Below are positions 45,007 through 56,804 of a DNA stretch of 64,000 nucleotides, in pieces. Positions within the stretch are counted from its first letter, which is position 1. Each line of letters opens with the position of its first letter. The position numbers and the translations under genes are program-made. This DNA comes from Harmothoe impar (taxonomy: Eukaryota > Annelida > Polychaeta > Phyllodocida > Polynoidae), in assembly GCA_947462335.1 (NCBI GenBank), contig OX381704.1:21840442-21904441 (forward strand). The letters run 5' to 3'. Under the pieces are notes generated by a model. That model had not been told where the DNA came from, searched no databases, and worked only from the letters and a program-made list of their open reading frames with translations.

Positions 45007-47064
45007 TACATGGATTGACCGTCCTTATAGTTATACACAGTACGTCCCTCAGTTAGGGTGGCCGGACGATTTCTTGAAAAGAACATGACAGTTCTATGCT
45101 TACTATTCATTCAAAGTCTTCATATTCACATTAGATAAACTTATATTACAGTCTTAATCTGATGGGCTGGACAGCAAATATAACTAATTACAAATACCTC
45201 ACCACTGTTAGTCTTCTGACAGGTTTTGATTTCTCTATGGAGCCTTATGGTTTCCAAATGTCCTCTCTATGGCACATGGTTGCCACCTACTGTACTCATA
45301 TTGTACTATGCATGCTAACCCCAACTGCGGAATTCTAACCATTGCCACAAGACAGTGCTGCCATAGTGGTTGTAGCATAAACTAAACCTCTAAAACTGGG
45401 GCCTGTGACCCCTAATAACCCCTAAGAAGTTACCTGGCGCTAGCTGACGCTAGGGCCAATCATTTCCATTCAGAATGGATCATATTTAGTTAATTGAGAT
45501 CTTTCTGTGGTAACTTGCCAAAAATTGCCATTTCATAATTTCTGTAGAAATTCTAAGTTACAAAATGTAAATTTTTAGGCCTCTATCTACCCTACGAATA
45601 TGTGTACCTACATGATATAAAGCTTACTGGATTACCTGGATTCAATTGCATTAATATTTGAATTTGCCACTGCTCAGTGTAGATTCTCCCACTTGACAGA
45701 ATGGAGATTACTCACTTATAGAGCTCAAAAGAGGCTCGAAATGTGGAGGACTGTTAATATTACCCCTGGATTACATTATGTAATACACTTTATTATGCTA
45801 ACTCCAGCACATGATTGATAGATCCACTCAATACCTCCTGATACCAAGTTACTAGACGTCTCTACGTGCTTTGTAGCAAAAATGGCAAGACATCATACAG
45901 GGGTCATTTAACATAGGATCAGATACGGAATGCACAGTCGGCCAGACCTTCCAGCCACCCTACCTCAGTTAACATTAACAATACACATACGTCAGTATTA
46001 TCTCAACGAGCAGTAAATGGTGAGCATGCAGTTCACTGTACAAAGCTACACATATATTTCCATGAGGGATTTGTACTAGAAATATGTTTTCTATGCTCCA
46101 ATCAAACACAATGCTTCATTATTATTCTTGGCCTATAACGTCACAACGAAAGACCTTTTATTTTGTCTACAGCATAAATCGGGATATTTTTTATTGAAAA
46201 TCGCAGAAAAATATCTAGGCTATAAAGCTTTAACTTAACACTCAGCAGATACTGGGACTTAGATGGACTCAGTCTATCAAAATCTTCCTTCACTCATGGA
46301 ACCCTGAGCCGCATCACACTTATAATACAGCCTCATGCAACACGGTCCAGGCTTAACTCTTGGAGAACGGTGTAAGCAGACTCCTATATTGTGGACCTAT
46401 GTATACATATTATCTTGGTGGTGTGAGGGAATGCAGAAACCCTATTCTAACATAGATACTATCATGATATATCGGGTGGTGCCTCGGCTTTTTTAGACTT
46501 CTCATAGAGGAATAAGGTACTTGATAGATGCAGAGGGACTTAAATAAACAGGATCTATTCCTCATCGATTGTCCTACACCATTCTGCCACAATCTGTCGC
46601 GAGATGGTGGCACCTGAAGAATACGTCTCTGTACAAGTACTACCATATGTAGCAACCAGCGACTATAGAACATGATAATCTATGACGAAACTAGGTCTCG
46701 GTATACACCAAGAATGTGTAAGGAGAGTGACGTCTCTCCTAGAGATGTGTATCCATCAAAGAGAAACTCCCCACATCGATCTCTGTCTTAGGATGCCCCT
46801 GTAGCTCCCAACCCAACAACCCCTTCCCGTGCATGGTCCATTGTCAAAGCTCGGGTTTCACAACTGAAACCCCCAGCTCTGAACCCAATCAGGCCCGTGT
46901 CATGTTGTAACGTGAGACGGACAAGTGAATAATCATGTCATGGCAAGGGTGATTCCCCTCCCGTCCAGCAGGCCAATCCATAGCTTTAATATGAACCCCC
47001 AGGCCACCCATCCACCCTGGAGGGACAGGATTGGAAATCTGTCCCTGGAACAACTAGCTCCACA
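45007..47064. other. Noncoding DNA apart from an F2 copy
   Basis: AT-rich DNA with no gene. The only recognised feature is the F2 repeat at 46579-46795. Confidence 0.45.
46579..46795 (+). repeat. Family F2 repeat
   Basis: Full-length diverged copy: cattctgccac, gagatggtggcacctgaag, acgtctctgtacaag, gaatgtgtaaggagagtgacg, tcgatctctgtcttaggatg. Confidence 0.58.
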
Positions 47065-47206
47065 TAACCCTTAAATACCGAATATTTCCTCAAGGCAATA
47101 TTTCTAGTCATGATGCACAACTCGCATGCATGTAGTACTGGCGGGTTACTCGGAGGGTATGTATCCATACGTTATGATGACAAAGGGCATAGCGTAGAAA
47201 GGGTAA
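47065..47206. repeat. Family P repeat, short variant
   Basis: Starts taacccttaaataccg. It contains tactggcgggttactcgg and gttatgatgacaaagggcat, and ends gtagaaagggtaaac. Confidence 0.57.
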
Positions 47207-49383
47207 ACAGGGTAAACTGTACCCCTGAATCATCTGATCTGGTTTTGTAATGTGCCCGGGCTGCTCCAGTGAGCTGCTCACTGTTTGCTGCTCATAGTTC
47301 ATGGTTCCTGATTAGAAGACGATTCTTTGGGCTTTGACTATTGAACAGAACCTAAAAAAGGACGTTCACAAAATAATACTTGTCCAATACCATTAGTTGT
47401 CTTTTCTATTCATTTCTACCAAGTAATTGAACAGATGTTTTTTTCAAACCAATGAGGAGTACAATTTAACGTAAATACTCACTTACATTAAACTTTACAA
47501 TAATACACTTCTTTATAGTGGGCTTCTTAAATATTGAGCAGATAAAATTGGTATAGATTTATACACCATCCCCACTAGATCAAGCTATTTGTTGCAGTAT
47601 GTCAGCTAAATATAACACCTGCCCAATCATGCGCAGCTAGTCAGCAGACATTACCGTTCCTGGAAATGTTCCGTTTTTTACTCCTAGCCTCAGCCCTAAC
47701 AAATGAGACGTCGACTAATGTAGTTGGCCACAAAAATGAGAACGACGCTAATTAGGCAGGAATCTTTTGAATTGGCCAGGCCCAGATGCGGCTAATGTGC
47801 TGCACTATTTTACCAAAGCCAAGTCTCAACCAATTATTCCTCATTCCCACCAAGCGTTACTTGAGCCTAATTCCTGTAAGGCTCATTAGTCGGGAAAATT
47901 GGATGAACTTCTCTAATCGGAGCTCTACCTGTTTCCATATGTAGTCAGTGTGCATTATGGCCAGGGGGAGGATCTAGATCTGAATGATGTCTAATGAATG
48001 ATGTCTGATGACATTTCAGCAAAAGGTCTGCTCTAACTGGCTCTAAACACGTTCTGTAGGGTGACTTTCTAGAAAAAAGTTATATTTATAAGTTGGTTTT
48101 AGCAGGATGCTCACAATATTGTCTGTCTTGTCTGTATGTGAAAATACCTTATGTCTAGAAGTTCCCAAGACAATTTGAACATTTTATCTACCGGTATATA
48201 TATTGTTGACATCAACATTGTAGAAGGTTGATGCCATATATATGTGTGTGCTCATCAGTCAAACCCTCAGTGAAGTGAAAAAATGTATTCAACTATTGCT
48301 AATACCTTTTCTTGCTTCATAAGTGCCCGAGGAAAATGTCCCTACTGAAAATCCACAGAGGGGAAGATAAGGCAAGTTCTAATGAACGTCAGCAGAATAT
48401 ATCAATCAAAATGGTTGATATAAGAGAAGAAAGAAAACTGCTGAATGTCTCACCTGCCAAGTGTCAGGATAGGTGTCAACATGTCTTATTCTTACCTGTG
48501 AATGCATGAGCCTGTGGTTGACAGCGATGTTTGCTCATTGGCAATGAAAACAACATCTTACTGTGTGACACTTCTCAGCTTCCATAGCAACAGAAATTTA
48601 CGATCTAGCCCTCGGTGGACTTTCTAATTACAATCATAACTCCGACAGTAAATGTCAAAAGTCGAATTGATCAAAGTACTGAATTAGAAGCCTTTTACAA
48701 ACAAAAGTAATAATTCTCAACTCTTGTTAAATTTGTAAACAGAAAAAATCCTTCGCATCCATGAGAATGAATTAAATAATCGAGCATCGGAGGCGACAAT
48801 TATTTAGCGTCATGATACACGAACAAAGGGTCGTCGAGTCTTAACCAAGGTAGGCCGTATAACACACCCCTGTTAAATAACCCATGGCCGTATTGCACGC
48901 CCCTGTGACGTCATCAAAATAGCTGTTTGTTCACATTTAAATGGTGTAGAAAAAGGTATTTTAAGCCCTCCGCCCCCCATAGGCCCTAATAATTTGATTT
49001 GAATCGGAAAACATACAAATAAACACAAAGGAACACTCGTTTGAGTCTATTGACTGGGCTATTTCACTTGTTGCAGCCTGCATTTCACTGGACCTATGGC
49101 CTCGTGAAATACGACCTGACAAGCAACTCGTGAAATAACCCAGTCAACAGATTAAAACTTGTGAACCTTTGTCTGTTTATTTTTGTGGAACAATTCTTTA
49201 CGTTTCTGAAAAACAGATTACATAGAGCATTAAAGTAATATCCTGTCCATAAAGGGTTGTAACCTTAACGTCAGTGCTCATTTCCCGCTGTGCTCACCTT
49301 ATCATGGCCCCTATACAATCACATATCACCTAGACACTAAGAACCCCCAATAATACAGTAAAGACATACCATGCTAATTAGCT
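47207..49383. other. Noncoding DNA with a foldback element
   Basis: No gene. A near-duplicate ggccgtat..cacccctg occurs twice at about 48852-48907. The foldback at 49018-49181 follows, then a family P right-end fragment (gcattaaagtaatatcctg ... aaagggttg) at about 49227-49260. Confidence 0.45.
49018..49181. repeat. 164 bp foldback (imperfect palindrome)
   Basis: Outer arms AATAAACACAAAGG / CCTTTGTCTGTTTATT and inner arms TTGACTGGGCTATTTCAC / GTGAAATAACCCAGTCAA are inverted. A further inner pair (gcatttcac / gtgaaatac) brings the centre to about 49090-49103. No coding capacity; probably a MITE. Confidence 0.65.
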
Positions 49384-49508
49384 TTAACCCTTTCAACACT
49401 AAGGGCCGCATAGTGTCATCAAAATGCCTGTATGAATGCAGTCCTAGCTAGGCTACTCACCAGGGCTGGTTCCATGCATCATTACACTTGGGACTCTCAA
49501 TGGGTTAG
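49384..49508. repeat. Family P repeat, shortened
   Basis: TTAACCCTTTCAACACTAAGGGCCGCATAG-type left end, then gaatgcagtcctagctaggctactcaccagggctgg, ending ctcaatgggttag. It lies just 42 bp left of the SAP-ORF element. Confidence 0.57.
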
Positions 49509-49549
49509 CTTTAATAGGGTTGTCCAGTTGTTCTATTTACAGCTGATTT

Positions 49550-50084
49550 GGGATCAAACAAACGCAGTGCCCTGTGCTGGGTGCAGTCAGTATGGTCAGT
49601 CCAGGTAAAATCAGCCAGTGCATGGGGATCACTTCTAAACCATGGCAGAACTGGACAGAATGTGGAGCTCTCACTCTGTGAAAGAGTTACAGGCACATCT
49701 TAAGGCACATGGTGTGACTGTGTCTAAACTTACAAAAGCTCCACTCATAGAGCTGTGTAAGGCTGCTGCAGCTATAGGACTGACTATAGACCCAGATGGG
49801 CTGACAGAAGATAGGGAGGAAGTTATCAAGGATAAGGTTACTGTAGACTGGGGTCAGTTACCTCTACCACCTCTATTAAGCTCATATACCAGAGAAATGA
49901 GTTTTCTACCTTTGGTAACCATTTTCGATATATATAACTACCTAGTGAGATTTGATGGTTATACACACACTGGGCTAAATAACTGAGTACAGCTGTGTTT
50001 TCATCCCCATACTGACCCTCAATTGGCACCTTGACTCACCCTGTTGCCTGCTCCCAGCACAGTGCAGTGGGTTTGTTTGATCCC
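49550..50084. mobile_element. 535 bp inverted-repeat DNA element carrying a truncated SAP-like ORF
   Basis: Terminal inverted repeats of 32 bp (49550-49581 and 50053-50084), starting GGGATCAAACAAAC and ending TGTGCTGGG, match at 29 of 32 positions. Both flank a single ORF, so the unit looks like an internally deleted DNA transposon that kept the 5' end of its protein gene. No clear target-site duplication is visible (flanks ctgattt and caattac). Superfamily not recognised. Confidence 0.68.
49642..49986 (+). CDS. Truncated SAP-like protein, N-terminal part of a SAP/SWIM/YqaJ-type element protein
   Basis: 114 codons from ATG 49642 (catggcagaa context). Residues about 8-45 (VKELQAHLKAHGVTVSKLTK, LIELCKAAAAIG) look like a SAP-type helix-extension-helix nucleic-acid-binding motif. 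TIDPDGLTEDREEVIKDK and FDIYNYLVRFDGYTH resemble, from my memory of the family, the N-terminus of large proteins with SWIM zinc finger and YqaJ nuclease domains that are common in marine invertebrate genomes. Those continue for hundreds of residues; here the frame ends at 49986 (GLNN-stop) close to the right inverted repeat. Probably a non-functional remnant. Homology is inference and unchecked. Confidence 0.5.
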   Translation: MAELDRMWSSHSVKELQAHLKAHGVTVSKLTKAPLIELCKAAAAIGLTIDPDGLTEDREEVIKDKVTVDWGQLPLPPLLSSYTREMSFLPLVTIFDIYNYLVRFDGYTHTGLNN

Positions 50085-50438
50085 CAATTACCCATAAATA
50101 GAACCGACTGGTTACCCCTATTATAATCTACCTTACATGTATTTACCCTCCAGCACCTTACTACATGAGGACACTGTCAGAAGAGGTGTAGTATAGATTG
50201 TATTTCCCGACTAGAAACATCATTTCACTGGCCGTGGTGCACCAAGGCCACAACTCTGTCATCAAATCACACTAATGACTTTGTTTAATGCCCTGATTAA
50301 TTAAGGTGCTTTTATACCAGTCACGTCTTTAATTACGGCGCCTCTCATTAGGCAGCTCCTAATAGGGCTGCTGATTATACGCCAGACAATGAAGGGAGCG
50401 GCCGAGGGGATCCAACGGAACCTGTCACATGGAGGTGC

Positions 50439-50647
50439 TGGTCATTCTATAGTGAGAGATGGCACCACCTGAGATAATTGCTTCTCTGTATTGATACAAC
50501 CATCTTTAGCCAGCATCGGATAATGTAAAATAATTTATGCAATTGGGTTGGAGTCTACAACGAGACTATTTTGAGAGAGTGATGGCTCTGGTTTAATTGT
50601 GGCCCCCTCAGAGAGGTATTGTCCAGTTAACCGCTGTCTTAGAATGG
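50439..50647 (+). repeat. Family F2 repeat in duplication unit A
   Basis: Full-length: cattctatagtgagagatggcaccacctgag, ttgcttctctgta, agagagtgatggctctgg, cagagaggtattgtccag, ctgtcttagaatgg. Confidence 0.6.
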
Positions 50648-51075
50648 AGTTGGGTCTCAGACTGTGCTGCTGTGGTAAAACAATATGGCTTTGTTAGGGA
50701 GGGAGGGTTGGGGACGATACCCTACGATGGCTCAGGATGAGGTAGATACTACCTGTAAGGGGGATTACTTTTATCATTCTCCTTCAGTTTGTAATACCCT
50801 TGTTCTCTGCCTTCTCTATACATGCTGGACCATTCATCAGCAGTGCGATGCCCATCATTCCTGTTTGTTACCTTTCCTATTCTCTCCTACTGCTTTACCC
50901 ATCCCCAGACTTTGCAGATTTCCTAATGAAGATACCATTCCCTCAACATGTCTAGGAGTTAATCCCACGGTGGTAACACGAGACTCTAACCATAGGCGGT
51001 AATCTCTTGCACAACCTACTTCCTAATCCCCTGCCCCATTGCACCTGCCTCTTTCTCCATGGTGGTGTAGCGTCT

Positions 51076-51293
51076 TTAGCCCTTTACGGATGGCATGTTA
51101 TTTAATGTGGTTGGCCGTTTGTAGTAATGAGTCTACTTACCAGGGCCACATTCATGCATCATCAGGATACATCAGGAGTGTATCAAACCTGTAGGATTGG
51201 CATGATGCATGAAATGCGAGTAAGTCATCAAGAGAGAAAGGGTCACACTGCATCAAAACACTATGCAGCCCTTAGAGGGCTCACATTAGCGTC
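51076..51293. repeat. Family P repeat, unit A
   Basis: ttagccctttacggatggcatg at the left, ggagtgtatcaaacctgtagg and gcatgatgcatgaaatgcg inside, and cactatgcagcccttagaggg at the right. Counterpart at 55074. Confidence 0.58.
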
Positions 51294-51696
51294 CTACCTC
51301 CCAGCCTCCATCCTCATCTGTATAACTCCCCTCTAGTGAATGGACTCTCTAATGAGCCCCAAGGTACATTTTCCTTCCGGATGCAATTAATTACTGGAAA
51401 GGATCTAGTCCTTCCCTTTAACCTTGGATTAGTGCACGTTCCCTTTAACTATCAGTAAAAAGATATAATAAGAACCTTGGTCCTACAGCTAACTATCACT
51501 GAGCTCCTCTCTAATTATGTGTCTCAATCCTGAGACCTTAAAGTAAGCACTACTCCCAAAAACATTGTCCTACACACAGGGGTACTAGCAGGAATCGTTG
51601 TTCACTATATCTTCTAAACAAATTGGATAGGCCCTATAGAGATATATGGCATCTTTTGTAATGACAACACTGGCCTTTTCTGAAGTCAAGATTGAA

Positions 51697-51864
51697 TAAC
51701 CTGAATGGTCATGCATAGTACTCTAATGTGCCATGCCCTTTGTATTCATGATACAGGATGAATGAGAGTGTACTCGCCAGTGCTGTATTCAGGCAACATC
51801 TTGAACCTATGGGTTGATATGCTCCAGAATATAATATGCTCTATGCAGCTCCTTAAAGGTTTAA
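51697..51864. repeat. Family P repeat, unit A
   Basis: Starts taacctgaatggtcatgcatagtac and ends ctatgcagctccttaaaggtttaa. The gtactcgccagtgctgtattc and atgggttgatatgctcc modules are present. Counterpart at 55647. Confidence 0.57.
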
Positions 51865-52124
51865 TTTAAAGTAACGTGGCTCCCTCCTTGGCCACCTTAC
51901 TTTATATCCCACCACTCATCTCCTGTCACTGCTAGGATAGCCTCGTAGATCTGCCTCAAGTCCCGGGTGCTTTTTATATTCTTTGATAGCTATGTGACAC
52001 TAAAAGAGTGTTGAAATGTTGGTGCATTGGGTATAATAGGGAATAGTTATCGAAGAAGCCGAAGAAGTTACAATGAGGGACTAGTGACTAGTGTCTTATC
52101 TCCATCCAGTCTACGCCACTGGAG

Positions 52125-52650
52125 ATTGTCAGACAGTTAGAGAAGCCACTTTCTATGCAAGGACTGCTCAACTTTATGAATTGATCCTCACTAAGGGCCA
52201 TGACCTTTACCCTGGACGAGGGCCTCTATGTGGCAGAGGGCACAGTGTGGGCAAGGAGTCATTAGCGAACCTAGATTGTGTTTACATATCAGCCACCATG
52301 GGTCGACACAGGTCACTTCCACTGCATAATGGTATTTGTTTTGGTGGATAAGGCCCCACCAATTACAAACCATAAAGTGGGACTTTATGTGAGTGCCAGG
52401 ATCCTGACCAGGAATTAGGGGCCTCCAGGCAGGCCCGGGGATGGGTGATAAGGGGGAGGAGGGGGACCCAGCCTGGGGATGACCGCTGATCCCTCCAGAG
52501 TTTGAAATGCAACCACCAGAGAGATTATATACCAGCCCTGAGAGGTCCCTGAGATATGGCAGTTCTATAATACAGGACGCCACTAGTCATAACTAGGGTC
52601 ATCTATAGGCAGGTCTGACTGGGGATTGCCCACCACATGATCGGGTACAT
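52125..52650. repeat. Best-preserved duplicated block, copy A
   Basis: About 525 bp aligned with 56805-57330 at an offset near 4680, including 51 consecutive identical bases (52254-52304 with 56934-56984). Frames across it differ between copies, so coding is unlikely. tctatgtggcagaggg is weakly CTCF-like. Confidence 0.85.
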
Positions 52651-52824
52651 GCAAGAATTGAGTGTACTATAAGCTTTGTTGTCATGCATCAGGCCAACCC
52701 TTTAGAAGTATGTGATCAACCCTGCGAAGTTGGTGTGATGCGCAAAAGAAACCCTGATAGAGTAGACAACAATGACAGAGCGCATTAATTAGAGCAATGT
52801 GCTATCATCAAAAATTCAACCTAG
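52640..52824. repeat. Family P repeat, decayed, unit A
   Basis: gcatcaggccaaccctttag, tgatcaaccctgcgaagttgg and aatgacagagcgcatt are recognisable. Ends are lost. Counterpart near 57481. Confidence 0.42.
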
Positions 52825-53456
52825 CTGCATCCTAGAAAATTCAAAATGTATATTCTAATTGTGTGATTGTCAAGTGTACTTACAGTAGAAAGACACAAGT
52901 ACAATTACTGTCAATCTTGCCAAGAGTTTGATATTCATTTGCAACAACTGTCATCGAAGGCTACATTACTGCCATATGAGGGCCATGCCAAATAAAGTGA
53001 AATGCAGGAGCTAGATGTAATGAGCACGTTGTAGCCATTCAATCAAAGTTGTAACCAATTAATTAACACAACTAGAACAATTGAAGTTAAATAGACAATT
53101 CTATTCTAAACTACAATGGTAGATGGGCTTCTTCTGATGAAAACTTGCCTTGCAGATTCTGTTTACAGCAGTTAAAGCTCTGACATACGGAAGTGACTAC
53201 AGATATGTAGTTTTGTTTTGTTTAACCCAATTTATACACAGCTACTGGTTGTAGTGTGTGGGTCCTGAGTTGGGTATATTTGAGCTGGAGTTTGTCTGCC
53301 TAGAGGCCTTACCCTATGGGACATGCGTGACAGGAGTATGGCTGGGGACCGCTGAGCGATGTGGGGGAAGAAAAAGAAGTCAGCAGTGATATCTGGGTAT
53401 GGTCTGACTGGCCCGGTGATGTGATTACCATCACTTAACATGCAGCCCCCTGCCAC

Positions 53457-53679
53457 TAACCCCTTAAAGACAGCATAACACCTCAGGGTTTCATGTTCTT
53501 TTTATGTTGTGACACATCAGTGCCGGTAAATACATCATCCTTAGTGCATCAAGCTCATCCTTGAGAGTTTATCATCTTGGGGTCATTATGATTTATGAAT
53601 GCGGCACTAGTGAAACACTCACCAATGCTGTTTACAATCATAATGTTGGTAAAAGGTCATGCGGCTCTTAAATGGTTAG
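53457..53679. repeat. Family P repeat, unit A
   Basis: Starts taaccccttaaagacagcat and ends catgcggctcttaaatggttag. Counterpart at 57965. Confidence 0.6.
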
Positions 53680-53903
53680 GGAGCAAAAAGGAGGCCCTTG
53701 TATTTGGATTGGTATCACCCGTATTGGGCTGAACATTCCAGCTGTCCAGACGTGGCCATGTTAGACTATTCTGGTAGGTGCTAGGAACGGTTTAAAAATG
53801 TAATGAACTCCAGTTTCTATGTCGATCTACCTGTTTCTGCTTTGAACCCAATTGCATAATGCCAGGGGGGGTAGGTGGAGTTAATTAACAACAAATATTC
53901 ACT

Positions 53904-53950
53904 CAAAAATACTTGACAACACCTTTATATGGTGTTGTCAAGTATTTTTG
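53904..53950. repeat. Perfect 20 bp hairpin
   Basis: Arms 53904-53923 and 53931-53950 (caaaaatacttgacaacacc and its exact complement) enclose the loop tttatat. With a one-base bulge the pairing extends three more bases. It lies in the unmatched gap between duplication units A and B. Confidence 0.8.
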
Positions 53951-53965
53951 GAGTTTCAGTCTGCT

Positions 53966-54043
53966 AGCACGAGGGTTGGTTTTCCATGGCTAAGGCACGA
54001 GGCGAAGCAAGTGCTTTAGCTATGGATGACCAGCCCGAGTGCT
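53966..54043. repeat. Imperfect 33 bp hairpin next to the perfect one
   Basis: Arms 53966-53998 and 54011-54043 (agcacgagggttgg... / ...ccagcccgagtgct) match at 26 of 33 positions, with a 12 nt loop gaggcgaagcaa. Together with the adjacent hairpin it forms a twin-hairpin cassette of about 140 bp. Confidence 0.65.
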
Positions 54044-54447
54044 GGCTTATCCATGTATTAATCAGTTATCTGAAAAAAAAAGTTTATACAGTCTGCCCTA
54101 CATCCCTGTCCTAGCATTATGCCTACTTTAAAGTTGGTATCCCAACTGGGATGGCAACTTTTTTATTTTATGGCCACCAATTAGCATTATTCGGTCCTTA
54201 GAGTTATTTCAGACTTACACATCAATTCGTTGACCGCACCACACCTAAGCCACAACTTTGCCATCAAATCACACTAATGACTTTGTTTAATGCTCCTGAT
54301 TAATTAAGGTGATTTTATAGCAGTCACATTTTTAATTAATGTAGCTCTCATTAATTAAGTCAGGTTTGATTCAGCCTCTGATTATATGCCAAACAATGGA
54401 GGGAATGGCTGAGGGGATCCAATGGAGTTTGTTACATGAAGGTGGGT

Positions 54448-54652
54448 CCTTCTGTGGTGAGAGAGGTCACCATTTGATCCAAACCCCCCTTCATATGGAT
54501 AAGGCCTTTGTTAGCTACGGGCTCTGATGTATGATAGTCTATGCAACTGGATTTGAGACTTCCCCAATACTGTGTTGGGAGAAGGATGCCTCTGCTACAT
54601 ATTTGGACTCTTCAGAGAGGGATTCCTCAGTTAATCTCTGTCCAAGGTTTGA
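54448..54652 (+). repeat. Family F2 repeat in duplication unit B
   Basis: ccttctgtggtgagagaggtcacc, agaaggatgcctctgct, cttcagagagggattcctcag and atctctgtccaagg follow the F2 order. Confidence 0.55.
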
Positions 54653-55073
54653 GGTGGATCTCAGATGAGGTGGCTGTTGTAAAACAAGACAGCTTTGTTT
54701 CCCTATCAAGATTAGACTAATAAATACTACCTGTAGGGAGTTTAATAGTAGCTTCTACATTGTACCCCTCCAGTGAGTCATATCCTCTGTTCTACTATAG
54801 TTGTCTATCCCTCCTGGTTAAATCACCAGTAGATCTAGGACTATATACATTGCCTCTATTTGTAGCATTCCCTGTTCCTCCCTACTGCTATACCCGTCCC
54901 AGTACACCGTGCCCAGTACAATAGCTCCATATATAGACCGTTCAGTACTTGTATGTAAAGGAGCTAATCCCATGACAGTAACACCAGACTCTAGCCATGG
55001 GCAGTAATCTCTTACACCACCCCCTGCCTAATCCCCTCTCCCACAATACACCCCCTCCACAGCAATTTAGTCT

Positions 55074-55282
55074 TTAACCCTTTAAGGATGCAATGTTCCT
55101 TCAAATACATGTACATATGGGCCACCATGAAGCACTATCACAGTGCTGCCAGGATAGTATCAACTCCATATATAGGGTTAGCATGATTTATGAATGCAGC
55201 TCTGGTAGGTTTCTCATTATGTTTGTGTCTGCATTCAGGCATTATAATGATAAAGGGCATAGTACATTCCTAAAAACAGGTT
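55074..55282. repeat. Family P repeat, unit B
   Basis: TTAACCCTTTAAGGATGCAATG at the left. Inside are ggttagcatgatttatgaatgcagctctgg and ataatgataaagggcatagtac. The right end is decayed. A third version, badly eroded, is at about 56496-56675. Confidence 0.58.
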
Positions 55283-55646
55283 TTGGCATTAGCGTTCCGT
55301 CCTCATCTAGATAACTTCCCTCCAGTGAATGCAGTCTCTAATGAGCCCCAAGGTACAGTTCCTTTCCAGATGCAATTAATTACCGGAAAGGATCTAATCC
55401 TTCCCTTTAACCTTGGATTAGTGCACTATGCTTCTAGCTCGGTACAGCAACAAAAATAGGAACCTTGGTCTCAGAGCTATCCAGTAAGCTTCTATAACAA
55501 TGATCTGTCTCAAAAAAGTTGCTGTTCAGCTTCTGGATGAGATAAATAGAAAAATATTAAAGAGACATTTTTTTAGGGACAAAAGTGTTATTCCCTCTCC
55601 TAAAATGACTACACTAGTCTTCTCTGCTGTCGTTTTTGAATACCCC

Positions 55647-55836
55647 TAACCCTTTATGGGTGTCACACTGCGTAATTGCATTATGGCAGTTGTCCTGAAT
55701 GCAGTCATGGCGAGTTAGGCTACTCCCTAGTGTTGCATTCAAGTGTAAGTCCAACCCTACATGATTGATAAAAGCTATAAGGGGTGCTATGATGCCACAA
55801 TGTAACCTTGTGGCAACATGCAATCCTGAAAGGGTA
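55647..55836. repeat. Family P repeat, unit B
   Basis: Starts taaccctttatgggtgtc. The middle has gcagtcatggcgagttaggctactccc, and the end is gcaatcctgaaagggta. Confidence 0.57.
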
Positions 55837-56804
55837 GACAGGCTTCTCCCTCTAGGGCCACCTTACTCTATACTTACCTCTACCTGACAGTCCCACCGCT
55901 CAGCTCGTCACTGCTGGGAGAGTGTCATGACACAACAGCAGGGTAGAGGCTGAACAGAGAATACTCCTATCATCACCACACTGATATATGCACATCACAT
56001 GAATCACAAAACCTGATATAGACTTGCCCCCGGTACAATTTATTTTCCATACTTGCAAAGTCAGTTCTTGGTGATGTGAAATTGAAAAGTTGATGTGTTT
56101 CTATTCTACAGAAACAACATGTAGATAGACTAATGGTAGTTTCTTTATTATACTCTTCTAATGAATTATATCCCATGTTATAAGGACTCTTAATAAGCCC
56201 TCCTTGTCCCTCCTGCTTCACTCATCCGTAGTTCACCAGTCCATCAGTTCCTTTCTTCACTTTCTCTGTTCTTCCCTACTTCAATATCCATCCCCAGTAG
56301 TATAGATCCATCCATAGACCCCTCCTCAATACATGTATGTGGAGGAGTTAATCACATGGCAGTAACACCAGACTGTAGCCATAGGCAGTAATCTTTTACA
56401 CCATCTCGTTACTCTCCCCCCCACCTGCCCCCTTCTGCCCAGTACTCCCCCTTGACCCCAATGCATCTCCTTCCACCATTTCCTTAGGGTAATTTACTGT
56501 CTTATAAGGTTGACATGTTTTCTGGAAGTAATACTTATTGTCATGACACACTAATGCAGTGGTGGTAGGAGTGTATCAACCACATGCAGTTGACATGCAT
56601 ATAGCTCTGCCCAATTAATTACTCAACAGGGCTAATCAAGGCAATATGATGACTGAGGGCATAGTAACTCCCACCCTTAGCAATAATAGCACCCACCTGG
56701 ATAACTCTATTGAATATACTTTATTGTCAGCTGCAAAGTTCTTTTTCTTTTTCTTACTAATTCTAACATATTATCTCTTCCCAGTAATATAAAATGAAGT
56801 TTAA

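Larger units (their letters stand above)
50222..53760. repeat. Tandem segmental duplication 2, unit A
   Basis: About 3.5 kb matching 54222-58330 in order. Anchor blocks are tcaaatcacactaatgac at 50264 and 54266, the F2 copies, ctctaatgagccccaagg at about 51345 and 55339, the block 52125-52650 with 56805-57330, and agtcagcagtgatatctggg at 53378 and 57886. The offset drifts from about 4.0 to 4.7 kb because of insertions. Each unit carries family P copies at equivalent places. No conserved coding frame was found. Confidence 0.85.

Noticed and set aside
52191..52583. 130-codon minus-strand frame in the preserved duplicated block
   Set aside because: The second copy (57043-57286) has different frames broken at other positions, so the similarity is at DNA level and does not preserve a protein.
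53904..53950. Perfect hairpin considered as a microRNA precursor
   Set aside because: Animal microRNA precursors have imperfect stems and larger loops; a perfect 20 bp stem with a 7 nt loop fits a foldback better. Kept only as a finding.
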